DNA of 64,000 bases from Halomonas getboli (GCF_023094245.1 NZ_JALMEW010000004.1:1-64000); one strand, 5' to 3'. Numbered from the stretch's first letter, positions 10,372 to 19,207 are shown. The notes: generated from the letters alone by a model not told the origin. A program made the numbers and translations.

Positions 10372-11373
10372 TCAGTGCGGCCCCGGCGCCTCCGCCCGAC
10401 GGGTGCCGACATCGGTCGTGTCGGCATCGGCGGTTTCGCTCCCGGCGGTCTCCTCGATCAGCTCGCGCTCGTCAGGCGCGCCGGCGGCGGCCTTCTGGCG
10501 CTGGCGGCGCAGGTCGCGCAGGGTACTGATCAGCATCGCGGCGACGATGATGCCGCCGCCGATGAAGGCCGCCACGGTCGGCACCTCGCCGACCCAGACC
10601 CACACCAGCAGGGTGCCGACCAGGGTCTCGAGCAGCATCACCAGGCTGACCTCGGCGCCCGGCAGATAGCGCGGCCCGGTCTGGATCAGGAAATAGGCGA
10701 TCGGCAGCAGCACGCCCATGGCGGCCAGATAGCGCATGTCTTCCGCCGAGGGCAGCTGAATTCCGCCCATCAGCGCGCCCGGTATCAGCATGGCCAGGCA
10801 GCCCAGCGGCAGGATCACCGTGGTGTCGACGCCGCGCCGACGCTGGCCCTTCTGGGCGCTGGCCACGGTGGTGTTGATGGCGATGCACAGCGGCACGCCC
10901 AGGGCCACGGCGAGCCCGAGCAGACTGCCGCCGCCGATCTCGCCCGAGGCCATCAGGCAGGCGCCGGCGACGCAGAACGCGATCACCACCCAGGTCTGGC
11001 GGCGCAGCCGCTCGCCGAACACCACCAGGCCGATCAGCGCGGCGACCAGCGGCGCCAGGTTCATCATCACCAGCACGTTGCCGGCGGCGGTGAGGCGGCT
11101 ACCGATGACGAAGGCCCAGGCGCTGGTGCCGAAGGCCAGCGGGCACCACCAGGCCGCTGGGCCGCAGGCCTTCACCGCCGCCGGCAGCTCGCGGCCGTAG
11201 CGCAGCAGGGCGATGGCGAGCAGCACGACGCCGAGCAGCAGGCCGCGCCAGAACATGAAGGTGGCCACATCCACCGAGGTGGCCTTGATCAGCAGGGCAT
11301 CCGGCGACAGCAGCAGCACCCCGGTCATGGTGATCAGGTAGCCCCGCAGGCGAAACGGCAAACGCTGCCACAT
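10372..11373 (-). CDS. EamA/DMT-superfamily transporter
   Basis: A 333-residue membrane protein with ten hydrophobic segments arranged as two EamA repeats, for example ITMTGVLLLSPDALLIKAT and VLVMMNLAPLVAALIGLVVF, and a polar acidic C-terminal tail of ~40 residues. Members move amino acids, nucleosides or other metabolites; no substrate can be assigned. The ATG at 11373 follows GAGGGGGGAAGC, a better start than the open-frame limit at 11409. It is a single gene between the arabinose locus and deaD, separated from deaD by a strong terminator. Confidence 0.83.
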   Translation of the reverse strand: MWQRLPFRLRGYLITMTGVLLLSPDALLIKATSVDVATFMFWRGLLLGVVLLAIALLRYGRELPAAVKACGPAAWWCPLAFGTSAWAFVIGSRLTAAGNVLVMMNLAPLVAALIGLVVFGERLRRQTWVVIAFCVAGACLMASGEIGGGSLLGLAVALGVPLCIAINTTVASAQKGQRRRGVDTTVILPLGCLAMLIPGALMGGIQLPSAEDMRYLAAMGVLLPIAYFLIQTGPRYLPGAEVSLVMLLETLVGTLLVWVWVGEVPTVAAFIGGGIIVAAMLISTLRDLRRQRQKAAAGAPDERELIEETAGSETADADTTDVGTRRAEAPGPH

Positions 11374-11434
11374 CTTCGCTTCCCCCCTCGGCGCAAGCGC
11401 CGACGACACAGTGATAAACAGGCGGTAAAAACGA

Positions 11435-11466
11435 CGAGCAGGCCGGGGTTTCCCCCGGCCTGCTCG
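11435..11466 (-). terminator. Terminator downstream of deaD
   Basis: A perfect 14-bp stem (11435-11448 with 11453-11466) has a 4-base loop. On the minus strand it is followed by TCGTTTTTACC, giving an intrinsic terminator for deaD about 66 bases after its stop. Confidence 0.85.
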
Positions 11467-11531
11467 GCTTGGCGATGCGAGCGACGCTCACTCCTGGGTC
11501 AGGAGCGACGCCTCACGCTGGCGAGATCGCC

Positions 11532-13247
11532 TCAGGCGCGTTCGCGACGCGGCACCGGACCGTCGTCGTCGCGACGGCGACGCGGCGCACGCTCGGCGGG
11601 AGCGCGGTCTTCGCTGATTTCCAGCGGACGACCGGCGACGCGGGCACGCCCCATCTTGTCGAGGATGCTCGACGGCAGGTTGTTCGGCAACTCGACGACG
11701 GAAAACGCATTGCGGATGTCGATCCGGCCGATGCGGTTGCCCTCGATGCCGCCTTCGTTGGCCAGGGCGCCGACCAGCTGACCCGGCTTGACGCCGTCCT
11801 TGTGGCCCACGGAAACGCGGTAGCGGGTCATGCCCTCGCGCGGCGCACGGTCGCGGGGACCGTTCTCGCGACGCGGCTTGCCGTCGCGGCGGTCGTTGCG
11901 ATCGTTACGCTCCTTGCGCGGCGCCTGGAGGCGACCGATCGGCGCCTCGTCGGCGCGGGCCAGGGCGGAGAAGGCACAGGCCAGCTCGACCGGATCGTAG
12001 CCTTCGCCGATCAGCTGCTCGATCAGGGCGCGCTGCTCCTCGGCGCCTTTGGTCACGGCGGCGACGGCGCGCTGGTGGAAGACCTGATCGCGATGGGCGC
12101 GGATGGCGGCCTCGTCGGGCAGTGCCATCTCGCTCATCTTCTGGCCGGTGGCCTGCTCCAGCCAGCCCACCTTGCGGCTCTCGCGGTTGCCGGCGAAGGT
12201 GATCGCCACACCGCTGCGACCGGCACGACCGGTACGGCCGATGCGGTGGGTGTAGGCCTCGCTGTCCTGGGGCAGGTCATAGTTGATGACATGGGTGATG
12301 CGCGGCACGTCGAGGCCGCGGGCGGCCACGTCGGTGGCGATCAGCACGTCGACCTTGCCGCGCTTGAGGCGGGTGATGGTGCGCTCGCGCAGGCTCTGGT
12401 CCAGGTCACCGGACAGGCTGGCCACGTTGACGCCACGGGCGGAGAGCTGCTCCATCAGGGTGGTGCAGGCGGCCCGGGTGCGCACGAAGACGATAGCGGC
12501 ATCGACCGGCTCGACCTCGAGGATGCGCGCCAGCGCCTCCTGCTTGGCACCGCCCTCGATGCGCACGCGGCGCTGCTCGATGTTCTCGCCGGTGGTGGTG
12601 CGCGACTCGATGGTCACCTTGACCGGCTCGACGAGATAGCGGTTGACGATGCGCTCGATCTCGGTCGGCAGGGTGGCGGAGAAGAACACGCGCTGGGCGT
12701 CCTGCGGGGTGTCGGCGACCACGCGCTTGACGTCGTCGATGAAGCCCATGCGCAGCATCTCGTCGGCTTCGTCCAGCACCAGGGCGGAGAGGCCATCGAG
12801 CTTGAGGCTGCCACGATCCAGGTGATCGATGATGCGACCCGGGGTGCCGACCACCACCTGGGCGCCGCGGCGCAGCGCCTGCAGCTGGTCGCGATATTCC
12901 ATGCCGCCGCACAGGGTGGCGACTTCCAGGCCCTTGAGGTTCTGGCCGTACTTGGTGAAGGAGACGGCCACCTGCTGGGCCAGCTCGCGGGTCGGCGCCA
13001 TCACCAGCACCTGGGGAGCGCGCTTGTCGAGGTCGAGGCGCGAGAGCAGCGGCAGGGCGAAGGCGGCGGTCTTGCCGGTACCGGTCTGGGCCTGGCCCAG
13101 CATGTCGCGGCCTTCCAGCAGTGCCGGAATGGTCTGTGCCTGGATCGGCGACGGAGTCTGGTAGCCGAGGGTCTCGATGGCGGAGAGAACGGCAGGCAGC
13201 AGGGCCAGATCGCCGAAACTCGGCGAGGCGACGGAAGTCGAGGTCAT
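11532..13247 (-). CDS. deaD: DEAD-box RNA helicase DeaD/CsdA
   Basis: A 571-residue ATP-dependent RNA helicase acting in ribosome assembly and mRNA unwinding, especially in the cold. All core motifs are present: Q motif TPSPIQAQ, AQTGTGKT, PTRELAQQ, DEAD in VLDEADEML, SAT, and YTHRIGRTGRAGR. A DbpA-type RNA-binding domain follows (TRYRVSVGHKDGVKPGQLVG...). An Arg/Asp-rich linker and a basic tail are typical of CsdA. AAGGTG precedes the ATG. The 5' side is a long gene-free region (13248-13646) that may be its leader, in keeping with the long csdA leader known in E. coli. Confidence 0.95.
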   Translation of the reverse strand: MTSTSVASPSFGDLALLPAVLSAIETLGYQTPSPIQAQTIPALLEGRDMLGQAQTGTGKTAAFALPLLSRLDLDKRAPQVLVMAPTRELAQQVAVSFTKYGQNLKGLEVATLCGGMEYRDQLQALRRGAQVVVGTPGRIIDHLDRGSLKLDGLSALVLDEADEMLRMGFIDDVKRVVADTPQDAQRVFFSATLPTEIERIVNRYLVEPVKVTIESRTTTGENIEQRRVRIEGGAKQEALARILEVEPVDAAIVFVRTRAACTTLMEQLSARGVNVASLSGDLDQSLRERTITRLKRGKVDVLIATDVAARGLDVPRITHVINYDLPQDSEAYTHRIGRTGRAGRSGVAITFAGNRESRKVGWLEQATGQKMSEMALPDEAAIRAHRDQVFHQRAVAAVTKGAEEQRALIEQLIGEGYDPVELACAFSALARADEAPIGRLQAPRKERNDRNDRRDGKPRRENGPRDRAPREGMTRYRVSVGHKDGVKPGQLVGALANEGGIEGNRIGRIDIRNAFSVVELPNNLPSSILDKMGRARVAGRPLEISEDRAPAERAPRRRRDDDGPVPRRERA

Positions 13248-13383
13248 GAATCACACCTTGGTAGGCCGGCATCGCCGGCAAGAAACATCATGGCGCCCCT
13301 GACGCGGTCACACGGTCAAGGTTCCTGCACGAGGGCAGGTCGTCGTCAACATCGGAGTCGGGGACGCCGGTCGCACCTGGCAT

Positions 13384-13413
13384 CGGTTCGAGCCCGCCAT
13401 GGCAGGCGAACCG
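13384..13413 (-). promoter_or_regulatory. Hairpin in the presumed deaD leader
   Basis: CGGTTCG and CGAACCG pair around an inner GCCATGGC palindrome. It lies ~140 bases upstream of deaD in a gene-free stretch (13248-13646) where I see no coding sequence; it may be part of a long 5' leader. Confidence 0.3.
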
Positions 13414-13646
13414 TCGTGGCGACCGTTTGCGCCGAATTCGCCCGGGTGGCGAACTCTCGGCGGCGCTCCATCTTCACAGTTCGAACGCATTGGGCGGTAG
13501 GCCCGGCGTCTTCGCGAGCGTCGCGGTCACGATGCGTGACGCGGCGCTGAGTAGGATGGTGGGGTCAGCACATGCGAGGAGCGCGCATGCTACCATCGTC
13601 CCGTTGATCTGGCCAATCTTTTCCGGCGAGACGCCGCATCGACATC

Positions 13647-13774
13647 GGGGCTGACCCGGCGACAGGTCTCCGAAGGGGCGCTGTAAACCCGTCCCTGGGC
13701 GCTACCGACGCCATCCCTGGCGTAGGCCCCCTTCTGCGACCTGTCCCCGGCGCCCCTCGCATGGCCAGAGATCC
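13647..13774 (+). repeat. Structured dispersed repeat, copy 1 (upstream of yaiI)
   Basis: A ~120-bp imperfect palindrome. Outer arms (GGGGC / GCCCC, CGGCGACAGGT / ACCTGTCCCCGG) enclose a GAAGGGG/CCCCTTC stem and inner hairpins, including ACGCCA-TCCC-TGGCGT. It closely resembles 39326-39454, and both end with CCAGAGATCC about 27-30 bases before a start codon. The arms differ between copies by paired changes that preserve base pairing. Confidence 0.8.
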
Positions 13775-13803
13775 CCGCCCTTTTTCTTTCTTCAGGAGCC
13801 TTC

Positions 13804-14253
13804 ATGCCGAACCTCTGGGTCGACGCCGATGCCTGCCCGCGGATCGCCCGCGAGATCATCGTGCGCGCCGCCGAACGCACCGCCACCCCGACCACCTTCG
13901 TCGCCAATCACCAGGTGCCGCTGCCGCCCTCGAAATGGGTGAAGGGGCTGGCGGTCAGCCACGGCTTCGACGCCGCCGACGACGAGATCGTCGACCGCCT
14001 GGCAGCCGGCGATCTGGTGATCACCTCGGACCTGCCGCTGGCCCTGGCCGCCATCGAGCGCGGCGCCAGCGTGATGACCAGCCGCGGCGAGGCGCTGAAC
14101 GAGAGCAACATCCGCGCCCGCGTGCAGATGCGGGACTTCATGGAAACATTGAGAGCCAGCGGCGAACACACCGGCGGGCCCAAGGGTTATTCGGACGTCG
14201 ACCGGCGGGAATTCGCCAACGCGCTGGATCGGTGGTTGGCGAAGAGAAAGTAA
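13804..14253 (+). CDS. yaiI: YaiI/YqxD-family protein (UPF0178)
   Basis: A 149-residue member of the UPF0178 family, recognised by the N-terminal WVDADACPRIAREII and the C-terminal GGPKGYSDVDRREFANALD. The family has a PIN-like or nuclease-like fold with conserved acids, but its function is not established. Length is normal for the family (~150). CAGGAG precedes the ATG. It lies alone just downstream of a structured repeat; a convergent hairpin follows. Confidence 0.9.
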   Translation: MPNLWVDADACPRIAREIIVRAAERTATPTTFVANHQVPLPPSKWVKGLAVSHGFDAADDEIVDRLAAGDLVITSDLPLALAAIERGASVMTSRGEALNESNIRARVQMRDFMETLRASGEHTGGPKGYSDVDRREFANALDRWLAKRK

Positions 14254-14263
14254 GGAGTATGGA

Positions 14264-14297
14264 GTGAGGGGTAAGGAGTGAGGCGTTACCCCCTCAC
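14264..14297. terminator. Hairpin between yaiI and yqjG
   Basis: GTGAGGGGTAA pairs with TTACCCCCTCAC (one bulge) between the two convergent genes. It sits in simple GAGT/GAGG-rich sequence; there is no long T tract, so the terminator role is tentative. Confidence 0.45.
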
Positions 14298-14308
14298 ACC
14301 TCGTCTCC

Positions 14309-15322
14309 TCACGCCTCACCGACCTGATCGCGAATCCCCTGCCCCGGCAGCCGCTCGCGGTCGTGGGGACGGTCGAGGCCGAGCAGCGGGCCGGCCGGCA
14401 CGATACCGTTGGGATTGATGGTCTTGTGGCTCATGTAGTAGTGGCGCTGGATATGGTCCATGTTCACCGTCTCGGCCACGCCCGGCCACTGATAGAGCTC
14501 GCGCACGTAGTTCGAGAGGTTCGGGTAGTCCTCGAGGCGGCGCAGGTTGCACTTGAAGTGGCCGTGATAGACGGCATCGAAGCGCACTAGGGTGGTGAAC
14601 AGGCGGATGTCGGCCTCGGTGAGCCACTCCCCGGCCAGGTAGCGCCACTCCGAGAGCCGCGTCTCCAGCCGGTCGAGGGCGGCGAACAGCGCCTCGACGT
14701 GGCGTTCGTAGACGTCCTGCTCGGTGGCGAAGCCGGCCTTGTAGACGCCGTTGTTGACGTTGTCGTAGACGTCGGCGTTGACGGCGTCGATGGTCTCGCG
14801 CAGGTCCTCCGGGTAGAGGTCCAGGCGGTTGCCGGTCAGCTCGTCGAAGGCGTCGTTGAAGATGCGCACCAGGTCCGCCGACTCGTTGCTGACGATGCGG
14901 TCGTCACGGCGATCCCACAGCGCCGGCACCGTGACGCGGCCGGTGTAGTGCGGGTCGGTCAGGGTATAGAGCTGGTGGTGAAAATCGACGCCGTTGAGCG
15001 GGTCGCCGCTCGAGCCCTCGTCGCGATGATAGCTCCAGCCCTGATCGAGCATCAGCGGGCTGGTGTGCGAAACGCCGATCAGCGACTCGAGCCCCTTGAG
15101 GCGACGCATGATCAGCACGCGGTGCGCCCAGGGGCAGGCCAGCGAGACGTAGAGATGATAGCGGTCGGCCTCGGCGGTGCGCGCCGGCCGGCCGTCGGGG
15201 CCGGGACTGCCGTCCGGAGTGATCCAGTCGCGCAGCTTGGCGGATTCGCGCACGAACTCACCGCCGTGCGCCTGGGTGTCATACCACTGGTCGTGCCACT
15301 GGCCGTCGATCAGCAAGCCCAT
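14309..15322 (-). CDS. yqjG: Glutathionyl-hydroquinone reductase
   Basis: A 337-residue protein of the Xi-class glutathione transferase family. It reduces glutathionyl-hydroquinones through an active-site Cys, here in SLACPWAHR (around residue 79). The thioredoxin-like N-terminal half is followed by the helical GST domain with YNNVNNGVYKAGFA-like and GEWLTEADIRLF segments. Length is typical of YqjG (~330). It lies next to a LysR regulator and a pirin gene, the same trio as in the E. coli yqjG-yhaJ-yhaK area, supporting a role in aromatic or quinone detoxification. An 8-bp inverted repeat lies just upstream (15344-15362). Confidence 0.92.
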   Translation of the reverse strand: MGLLIDGQWHDQWYDTQAHGGEFVRESAKLRDWITPDGSPGPDGRPARTAEADRYHLYVSLACPWAHRVLIMRRLKGLESLIGVSHTSPLMLDQGWSYHRDEGSSGDPLNGVDFHHQLYTLTDPHYTGRVTVPALWDRRDDRIVSNESADLVRIFNDAFDELTGNRLDLYPEDLRETIDAVNADVYDNVNNGVYKAGFATEQDVYERHVEALFAALDRLETRLSEWRYLAGEWLTEADIRLFTTLVRFDAVYHGHFKCNLRRLEDYPNLSNYVRELYQWPGVAETVNMDHIQRHYYMSHKTINPNGIVPAGPLLGLDRPHDRERLPGQGIRDQVGEA

Positions 15323-15343
15323 CTCGAATTCCTCTCTCAGAAC

Positions 15344-15362
15344 GTTTACGCCTAGCGTAAAC
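15344..15362 (-). promoter_or_regulatory. Perfect palindromic operator candidate upstream of yqjG
   Basis: GTTTACGC-CTA-GCGTAAAC is an 8-bp perfect inverted repeat 22-40 bases upstream of the yqjG start. Its position suggests a regulator site overlapping the promoter; the regulator is unknown. Confidence 0.5.
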
Positions 15363-15421
15363 CGAGAAAATCGAAGCTCAAGCGCAGTTTTTGGCCGTTG
15401 TCATTCGTTTTCTTCGAACGG

Positions 15422-16315
15422 TTAACTGGCGTTGCGCCCTCGCACGCTGTCGCGCAGCTGCTGGGCCATGGCGCGGGTGGCCGGCCCGGCACGGTCCTGA
15501 TCGCGGTGAATGAGCTGAATGGGGACCTCGCGCACCCCGCCGGCCGACAGCGGCAACGGCTTGAGACGCCCGGCCTCGAGGCTGTCGCCCAGGCGCGTCT
15601 CCGGCACCCAGGCGAAGCCGAGGTTGCGCTCCAGCATGCCGATGGAGGTATCGAGATGGCTCACCGTCCAGCGCTGCTCGGCCTTGAGCCAGCCGGAATC
15701 CTGCGCTCGTCCCTGGGCGGAATCGCGCACCACCAGCTGGCGATGCTGCTCCAGGTCGCGCAGGTCGAGCGGGCGGCCCAACCGGTGCAGGGCGTGATCG
15801 GGATGGGCCACGGCGATGAAGCGCACCGTCACCAGCGGCTCGCCGAGGAAGCCCTGGGCGCCGAGCCCCGAGATCAGCAGATCGGCCTCGCCGTCCTTGA
15901 GCATCTCGACGCCGCCGTTGAGCACCGTCTCGTGAAGCTGCACGCGCACGTAGGGGAAGGCCGCGGAGAAGGCATCCAGCGCCCGCGCCAGGGCATCCGG
16001 CGGAAAGAGCTGGTCAATGGCCAGCACGATCTCGGCCTCCAGCCCCTCGCCCAGGCGTGCGGCGACATCTTCCAGCGAGGCGGCGCTGTCGAGCAGCTGG
16101 CGGGCGCGCCGCAGCAGCAGCTCGCCGGCTTCGGTCAGCCGCACCTGTCGCCCCACCGGCTCCAGCACCGCCACACCGAGCTGTTCTTCCAGCTTGTGCA
16201 CCGCATGGTTGAGCGTCGAGGGGCTCTTGTGAATGGCCTCGGCGGCGCGTGAGAAGCCGCCATGGTCGACCACGGCGGCCAGCATCTGCCACTGGGCGAG
16301 GGTGACGCGAGACAT
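15422..16315 (-). CDS. LysR-family regulator (YhaJ-like by context)
   Basis: A 297-residue LysR-type regulator. The N-terminal helix-turn-helix contains GGFSRAAEAIHKSPSTLNHAV, followed by a LysR substrate-binding domain (AEIVLAIDQLFPPDALARAL). The ATG at 16315 is preceded by GAGGAAATCG and starts the canonical N-terminus; the open frame extends on to 16636 through the intergenic region. It diverges from a pirin gene and is followed by yqjG, which points to control of both. In E. coli YhaJ controls the pirin gene yhaK and yqj genes; equivalence here is inferred from synteny and general similarity. Confidence 0.85.
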   Translation of the reverse strand: MSRVTLAQWQMLAAVVDHGGFSRAAEAIHKSPSTLNHAVHKLEEQLGVAVLEPVGRQVRLTEAGELLLRRARQLLDSAASLEDVAARLGEGLEAEIVLAIDQLFPPDALARALDAFSAAFPYVRVQLHETVLNGGVEMLKDGEADLLISGLGAQGFLGEPLVTVRFIAVAHPDHALHRLGRPLDLRDLEQHRQLVVRDSAQGRAQDSGWLKAEQRWTVSHLDTSIGMLERNLGFAWVPETRLGDSLEAGRLKPLPLSAGGVREVPIQLIHRDQDRAGPATRAMAQQLRDSVRGRNAS

Positions 16316-16316
16316 G

Positions 16317-16331
16317 TTCGATTTCCTCGAA
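16317..16331 (+). promoter_or_regulatory. Inverted repeat TTCGA-N5-TCGAA in the LysR-pirin intergenic region
   Basis: TTCGA-N5-TCGAA lies immediately upstream of the LysR start, and a further TTCGAA occurs near 16360 toward the pirin gene. The size fits a LysR-type site for autoregulation and pirin activation. Confidence 0.4.
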
Positions 16332-16417
16332 TATAACAGGCGAAAAGTTGCGCTTAATCTTCGAAAAAATCGGCCTAGAATGCCAGACATTCCATCACCG
16401 CCAGGGAGATAGAAACG

Positions 16418-17263
16418 ATGCCCCAGCCCCTCGACCGCCGCATCCAACGTCGCCTCAGGAGTCAGCCCAGCCAGGACGGCGACGGCGTCGCCATTCGCCG
16501 CCTGCACGACTTCGGCGGCGGCCTGGACCCGTTTCTGATGCTCGACGAGCTCGAGGCAGCGCCTCACGACGAGGCGATCGGCGGCTTTCCGCCCCATCCG
16601 CATCGCGGCATCCAGACCCTGACCTACGCCCTGCACGGCGGCCTACGCCACGAGGATCACCTCGGCCACCATTCGAGCATCGGCGCCGGCGACGCCCAAT
16701 GGATGCATACCGGCCGCGGCATCATTCACGGCGAGACGCCCTTCGCCGACGCCCGGGGCCTGCATGCCTTCCAGCTGTGGCTCAATCTTGCCGCCGCCGA
16801 CAAGCTGAGCCCCCCCACCTATCGCGACGTGCGCCGCAATGAGATGCCGCGGCTGGACCGGCCTGGCGTGAGTCTGACGGCACTCGGAGGCGACTGGCAG
16901 CTGGCCGACGGCGAGCGCGTCAGCGGCCCGCTCGAGGCCCTGGCCGGCCAGGGCAGCGTGGCCCATGCCACGTTTGACGCCGGCGGCACACTGTCACTCG
17001 CATCAGACGCCACCACCCTGCTGGTCTTCGTCTTCGACGGCGAACTGACGGTAGGCGGCGACGGCGTCACCCAGGGCGAGCTGGTACGCCTCGGCGAAGG
17101 CGGCCGCTTGACCTTGACCAGCGCCGGCGGGGCCCAGGCGCTGCTGCTGGCGGGAGAGCCTCACAATGAGCCGATCGCCCACTACGGGCCCTTCGTGATG
17201 AATCATCGCCATGAGCTCGACCAGGCGCTGCGCGACTATCAGAACGGGACCTTCGTCGACTGA
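16418..17263 (+). CDS. Pirin-family protein
   Basis: A 281-residue bicupin of the pirin family. The N-terminal cupin has the metal-binding motif region GGFPPHPHRGIQTLTY, with the third His in HHSSIG and further ligands near GRGIIHGE. The C-terminal cupin contains PHNEPIAHYGPFVMN. Bacterial pirins include quercetinases and redox-sensing proteins. It is divergent from a LysR regulator and close to yqjG, as in the E. coli yhaK neighbourhood. Length is normal (~280). The exact activity is unknown. Confidence 0.9.
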   Translation: MPQPLDRRIQRRLRSQPSQDGDGVAIRRLHDFGGGLDPFLMLDELEAAPHDEAIGGFPPHPHRGIQTLTYALHGGLRHEDHLGHHSSIGAGDAQWMHTGRGIIHGETPFADARGLHAFQLWLNLAAADKLSPPTYRDVRRNEMPRLDRPGVSLTALGGDWQLADGERVSGPLEALAGQGSVAHATFDAGGTLSLASDATTLLVFVFDGELTVGGDGVTQGELVRLGEGGRLTLTSAGGAQALLLAGEPHNEPIAHYGPFVMNHRHELDQALRDYQNGTFVD

Positions 17264-17329
17264 TCCCGCTCGTGGCGGGTTGCCAGACGCCCGCGGCGCA
17301 TGGCAGAGTCAATTAACAAACACTGTTCA

Positions 17330-17365
17330 CCATGCTGGGCCCCGTGTCAGGGGGGCCGAGCATGG
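17330..17365 (+). terminator. Hairpin downstream of pirin
   Basis: CCATGCT pairs with AGCATGG, with an inner GGCCCC/GGGGCC stem. It lies 66 bases after the pirin stop and before mepM. No T tract follows, so termination is uncertain. Confidence 0.5.
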
Positions 17366-17468
17366 CCTTGCTGTATAGGTGTACAGCCTAGGCACCCTCA
17401 GCATCATGGGTTAAGGTTCTACTGCCTTTTTATGCGTTATACACCTATTCACCACGGCCGAAACCATC

Positions 17469-19142
17469 ATGCGAATCCTTAATTCGCTGCCCCGCACGCA
17501 CAAGTTGCTGCTGTTGCCCGTTGCCACCATGGTCACCGTGCTGGGCGCTCACAAGATTCTCACTTCCATCGAGGATGCCCATCAGGATGGGCAGCGTCAG
17601 GACACCGTTCTGGTCCCCCTCGGTGAAGACGCCAGCCCCGGCGTACCCTCTCTCGCCTTGGACCGCGCCCCGGTCGCCGAAGCCATCGCACTCGCCTCGC
17701 GGGCCAAGGACGCCACCCAGGATGCCATTCCGCTCTCCCAGCTGAAGCCCTCCGAGATCGTCGACGTCTCCTTCGCCAAGGCCGCTCACGCCGATGTCGA
17801 CGTCGACACCTCCGACGCCCCGCAGCTGGACGACGCCGCGCGTCATCTGGCGATCGTGATCGGCACGGTCGCCAGCGGCATGCTGAACGACGACGAGCGG
17901 GTGGTGGCCGATGCCACCTCCTACGAGAACGTGTCCTCCGACGAGCTGGAACTGTTCGACGACGGCCCGATCGTCCTCGACCAGGAGATCGACGCCGAAG
18001 AGCCTTACGTGCCCGAATGGCTGACCTATACCGTCGAGTCCGGCGACACCTTCGCCCTGATGGCCCAGAACACCCTGGGGCTGGGCTACAGCGAGGTCAC
18101 CGCTCTGCTCGACAAGCTGCCCGAGCCGGAGCTGCTGACCCGCTGGCGGGCCGGTGACCATTTCGAGTATCAGCTCGACGAACAGGGCAAGCTGCTGTCT
18201 CTGCGGCTGATGAAGAACGCCCGCGATGGCTACCTGATCGATCATGACGACGACGGCCAGCTCGAGGTGGCCACCATCGAGCGCGCCGGCGAGGCGACAC
18301 AGCGGCTCTATGCCGGCACGGTCAGCGGCAGCTTCGCGCGCTCGGCCCAGGCTACCGGCCTGAACAGCGCCGAGGTCGCCGAACTCTCCCACGTGCTGGA
18401 GAAGAAGCTCGATTTCCGCCGCGACACCCGTCGCGGCGATCGTTTCAGCGTGCTGGTGGAATCCGACATCATCGACGGCGAGAGCCTCGACCCGCGCGTG
18501 CTGGCGGTCAGCTACGAAGGCTCCCGCATGGACCTGACCCTGGTACGCAACGCCGAGGACAACCGCTTCTACACGCCGAACGGCGAGAGCCTCGATCCGG
18601 CCTTCGACCGCTACCCTTTCACCGGCCACTACCGCATCAGCTCGTCCTTCAACCTGCACCGTCGCCACCCCGTGACCGGCCGCATCAGCCCCCATAAGGG
18701 CACCGACTTCGCCATGCCGAGCGGCACGCCGGTCGACGCCCCGGCCGACGGTCGCGTGGTGCGGGTCGGCAACCATCCGCTGGCCGGCCGCTACATCGTC
18801 ATTCAGCAGGACAACGGCTACAAGACGCGCTTTCTGCACCTCTCGAAGCCGATGGTCAGCCGCGGTGACCGCGTGACCCGCGGCGAGGAAATCGGCCTGT
18901 CCGGCAGCACCGGCAGGGTCACGGGGCCGCACCTGCACTACGAGATCCTGGTCAACAATACCCAGGTGAACGCCATGACGGTCGACCTGCCACAGAGCAA
19001 GAGTCTTAGCGGCGATGCCCTGGTCGCCTTCAAGCAGGAAGCCCAGCCCATGCTGGCGGCCCTGCAGAGCGGCGAAACCGGTACCACCTCGGTGGCCAGC
19101 ACCGACACGCAGCCGGCCGACGCCTCCGACGACGAGAGCTGA
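17469..19142 (+). CDS. mepM: Murein DD-endopeptidase MepM (M23 family)
   Basis: A 557-residue envelope peptidase that cleaves peptidoglycan cross-links during growth. Features in order: a membrane anchor or signal near residues 10-27 (LLLLPVATMVTVLGAH), an acidic linker, a LysM-like or opacity-associated segment around 178-240 (WLTYTVESGDTFALMAQNTL), then an M23 peptidase domain. The zinc motifs are visible as HKGTDFAM and the later HLHYEI. Length is longer than E. coli MepM (~440), mainly from the acidic N-terminal linker. The ribosome site is weak. A strong hairpin follows the stop. No partner gene is adjacent. Confidence 0.88.
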   Translation: MRILNSLPRTHKLLLLPVATMVTVLGAHKILTSIEDAHQDGQRQDTVLVPLGEDASPGVPSLALDRAPVAEAIALASRAKDATQDAIPLSQLKPSEIVDVSFAKAAHADVDVDTSDAPQLDDAARHLAIVIGTVASGMLNDDERVVADATSYENVSSDELELFDDGPIVLDQEIDAEEPYVPEWLTYTVESGDTFALMAQNTLGLGYSEVTALLDKLPEPELLTRWRAGDHFEYQLDEQGKLLSLRLMKNARDGYLIDHDDDGQLEVATIERAGEATQRLYAGTVSGSFARSAQATGLNSAEVAELSHVLEKKLDFRRDTRRGDRFSVLVESDIIDGESLDPRVLAVSYEGSRMDLTLVRNAEDNRFYTPNGESLDPAFDRYPFTGHYRISSSFNLHRRHPVTGRISPHKGTDFAMPSGTPVDAPADGRVVRVGNHPLAGRYIVIQQDNGYKTRFLHLSKPMVSRGDRVTRGEEIGLSGSTGRVTGPHLHYEILVNNTQVNAMTVDLPQSKSLSGDALVAFKQEAQPMLAALQSGETGTTSVASTDTQPADASDDES

Positions 19143-19164
19143 TCGCCCGAGCTTTCCGCTCGGC

Positions 19165-19207
19165 CGACACGACGACGCCCCGCCCCGTGCGGGGCATCGT
19201 CGTGTCG
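19165..19207 (+). terminator. Terminator downstream of mepM
   Basis: A long hairpin (CGACACGACGA with TCGTCGTGTCG, inner GCCCCGC with GCGGGGC, one mismatch) lies 22 bases after the mepM stop. Confidence 0.7.

Noticed and set aside
13380..13413. tRNA T-arm-like GGTTCGAGCCC
   Set aside because: No acceptor, D or anticodon arms can be folded around it; it is one side of a simple hairpin.
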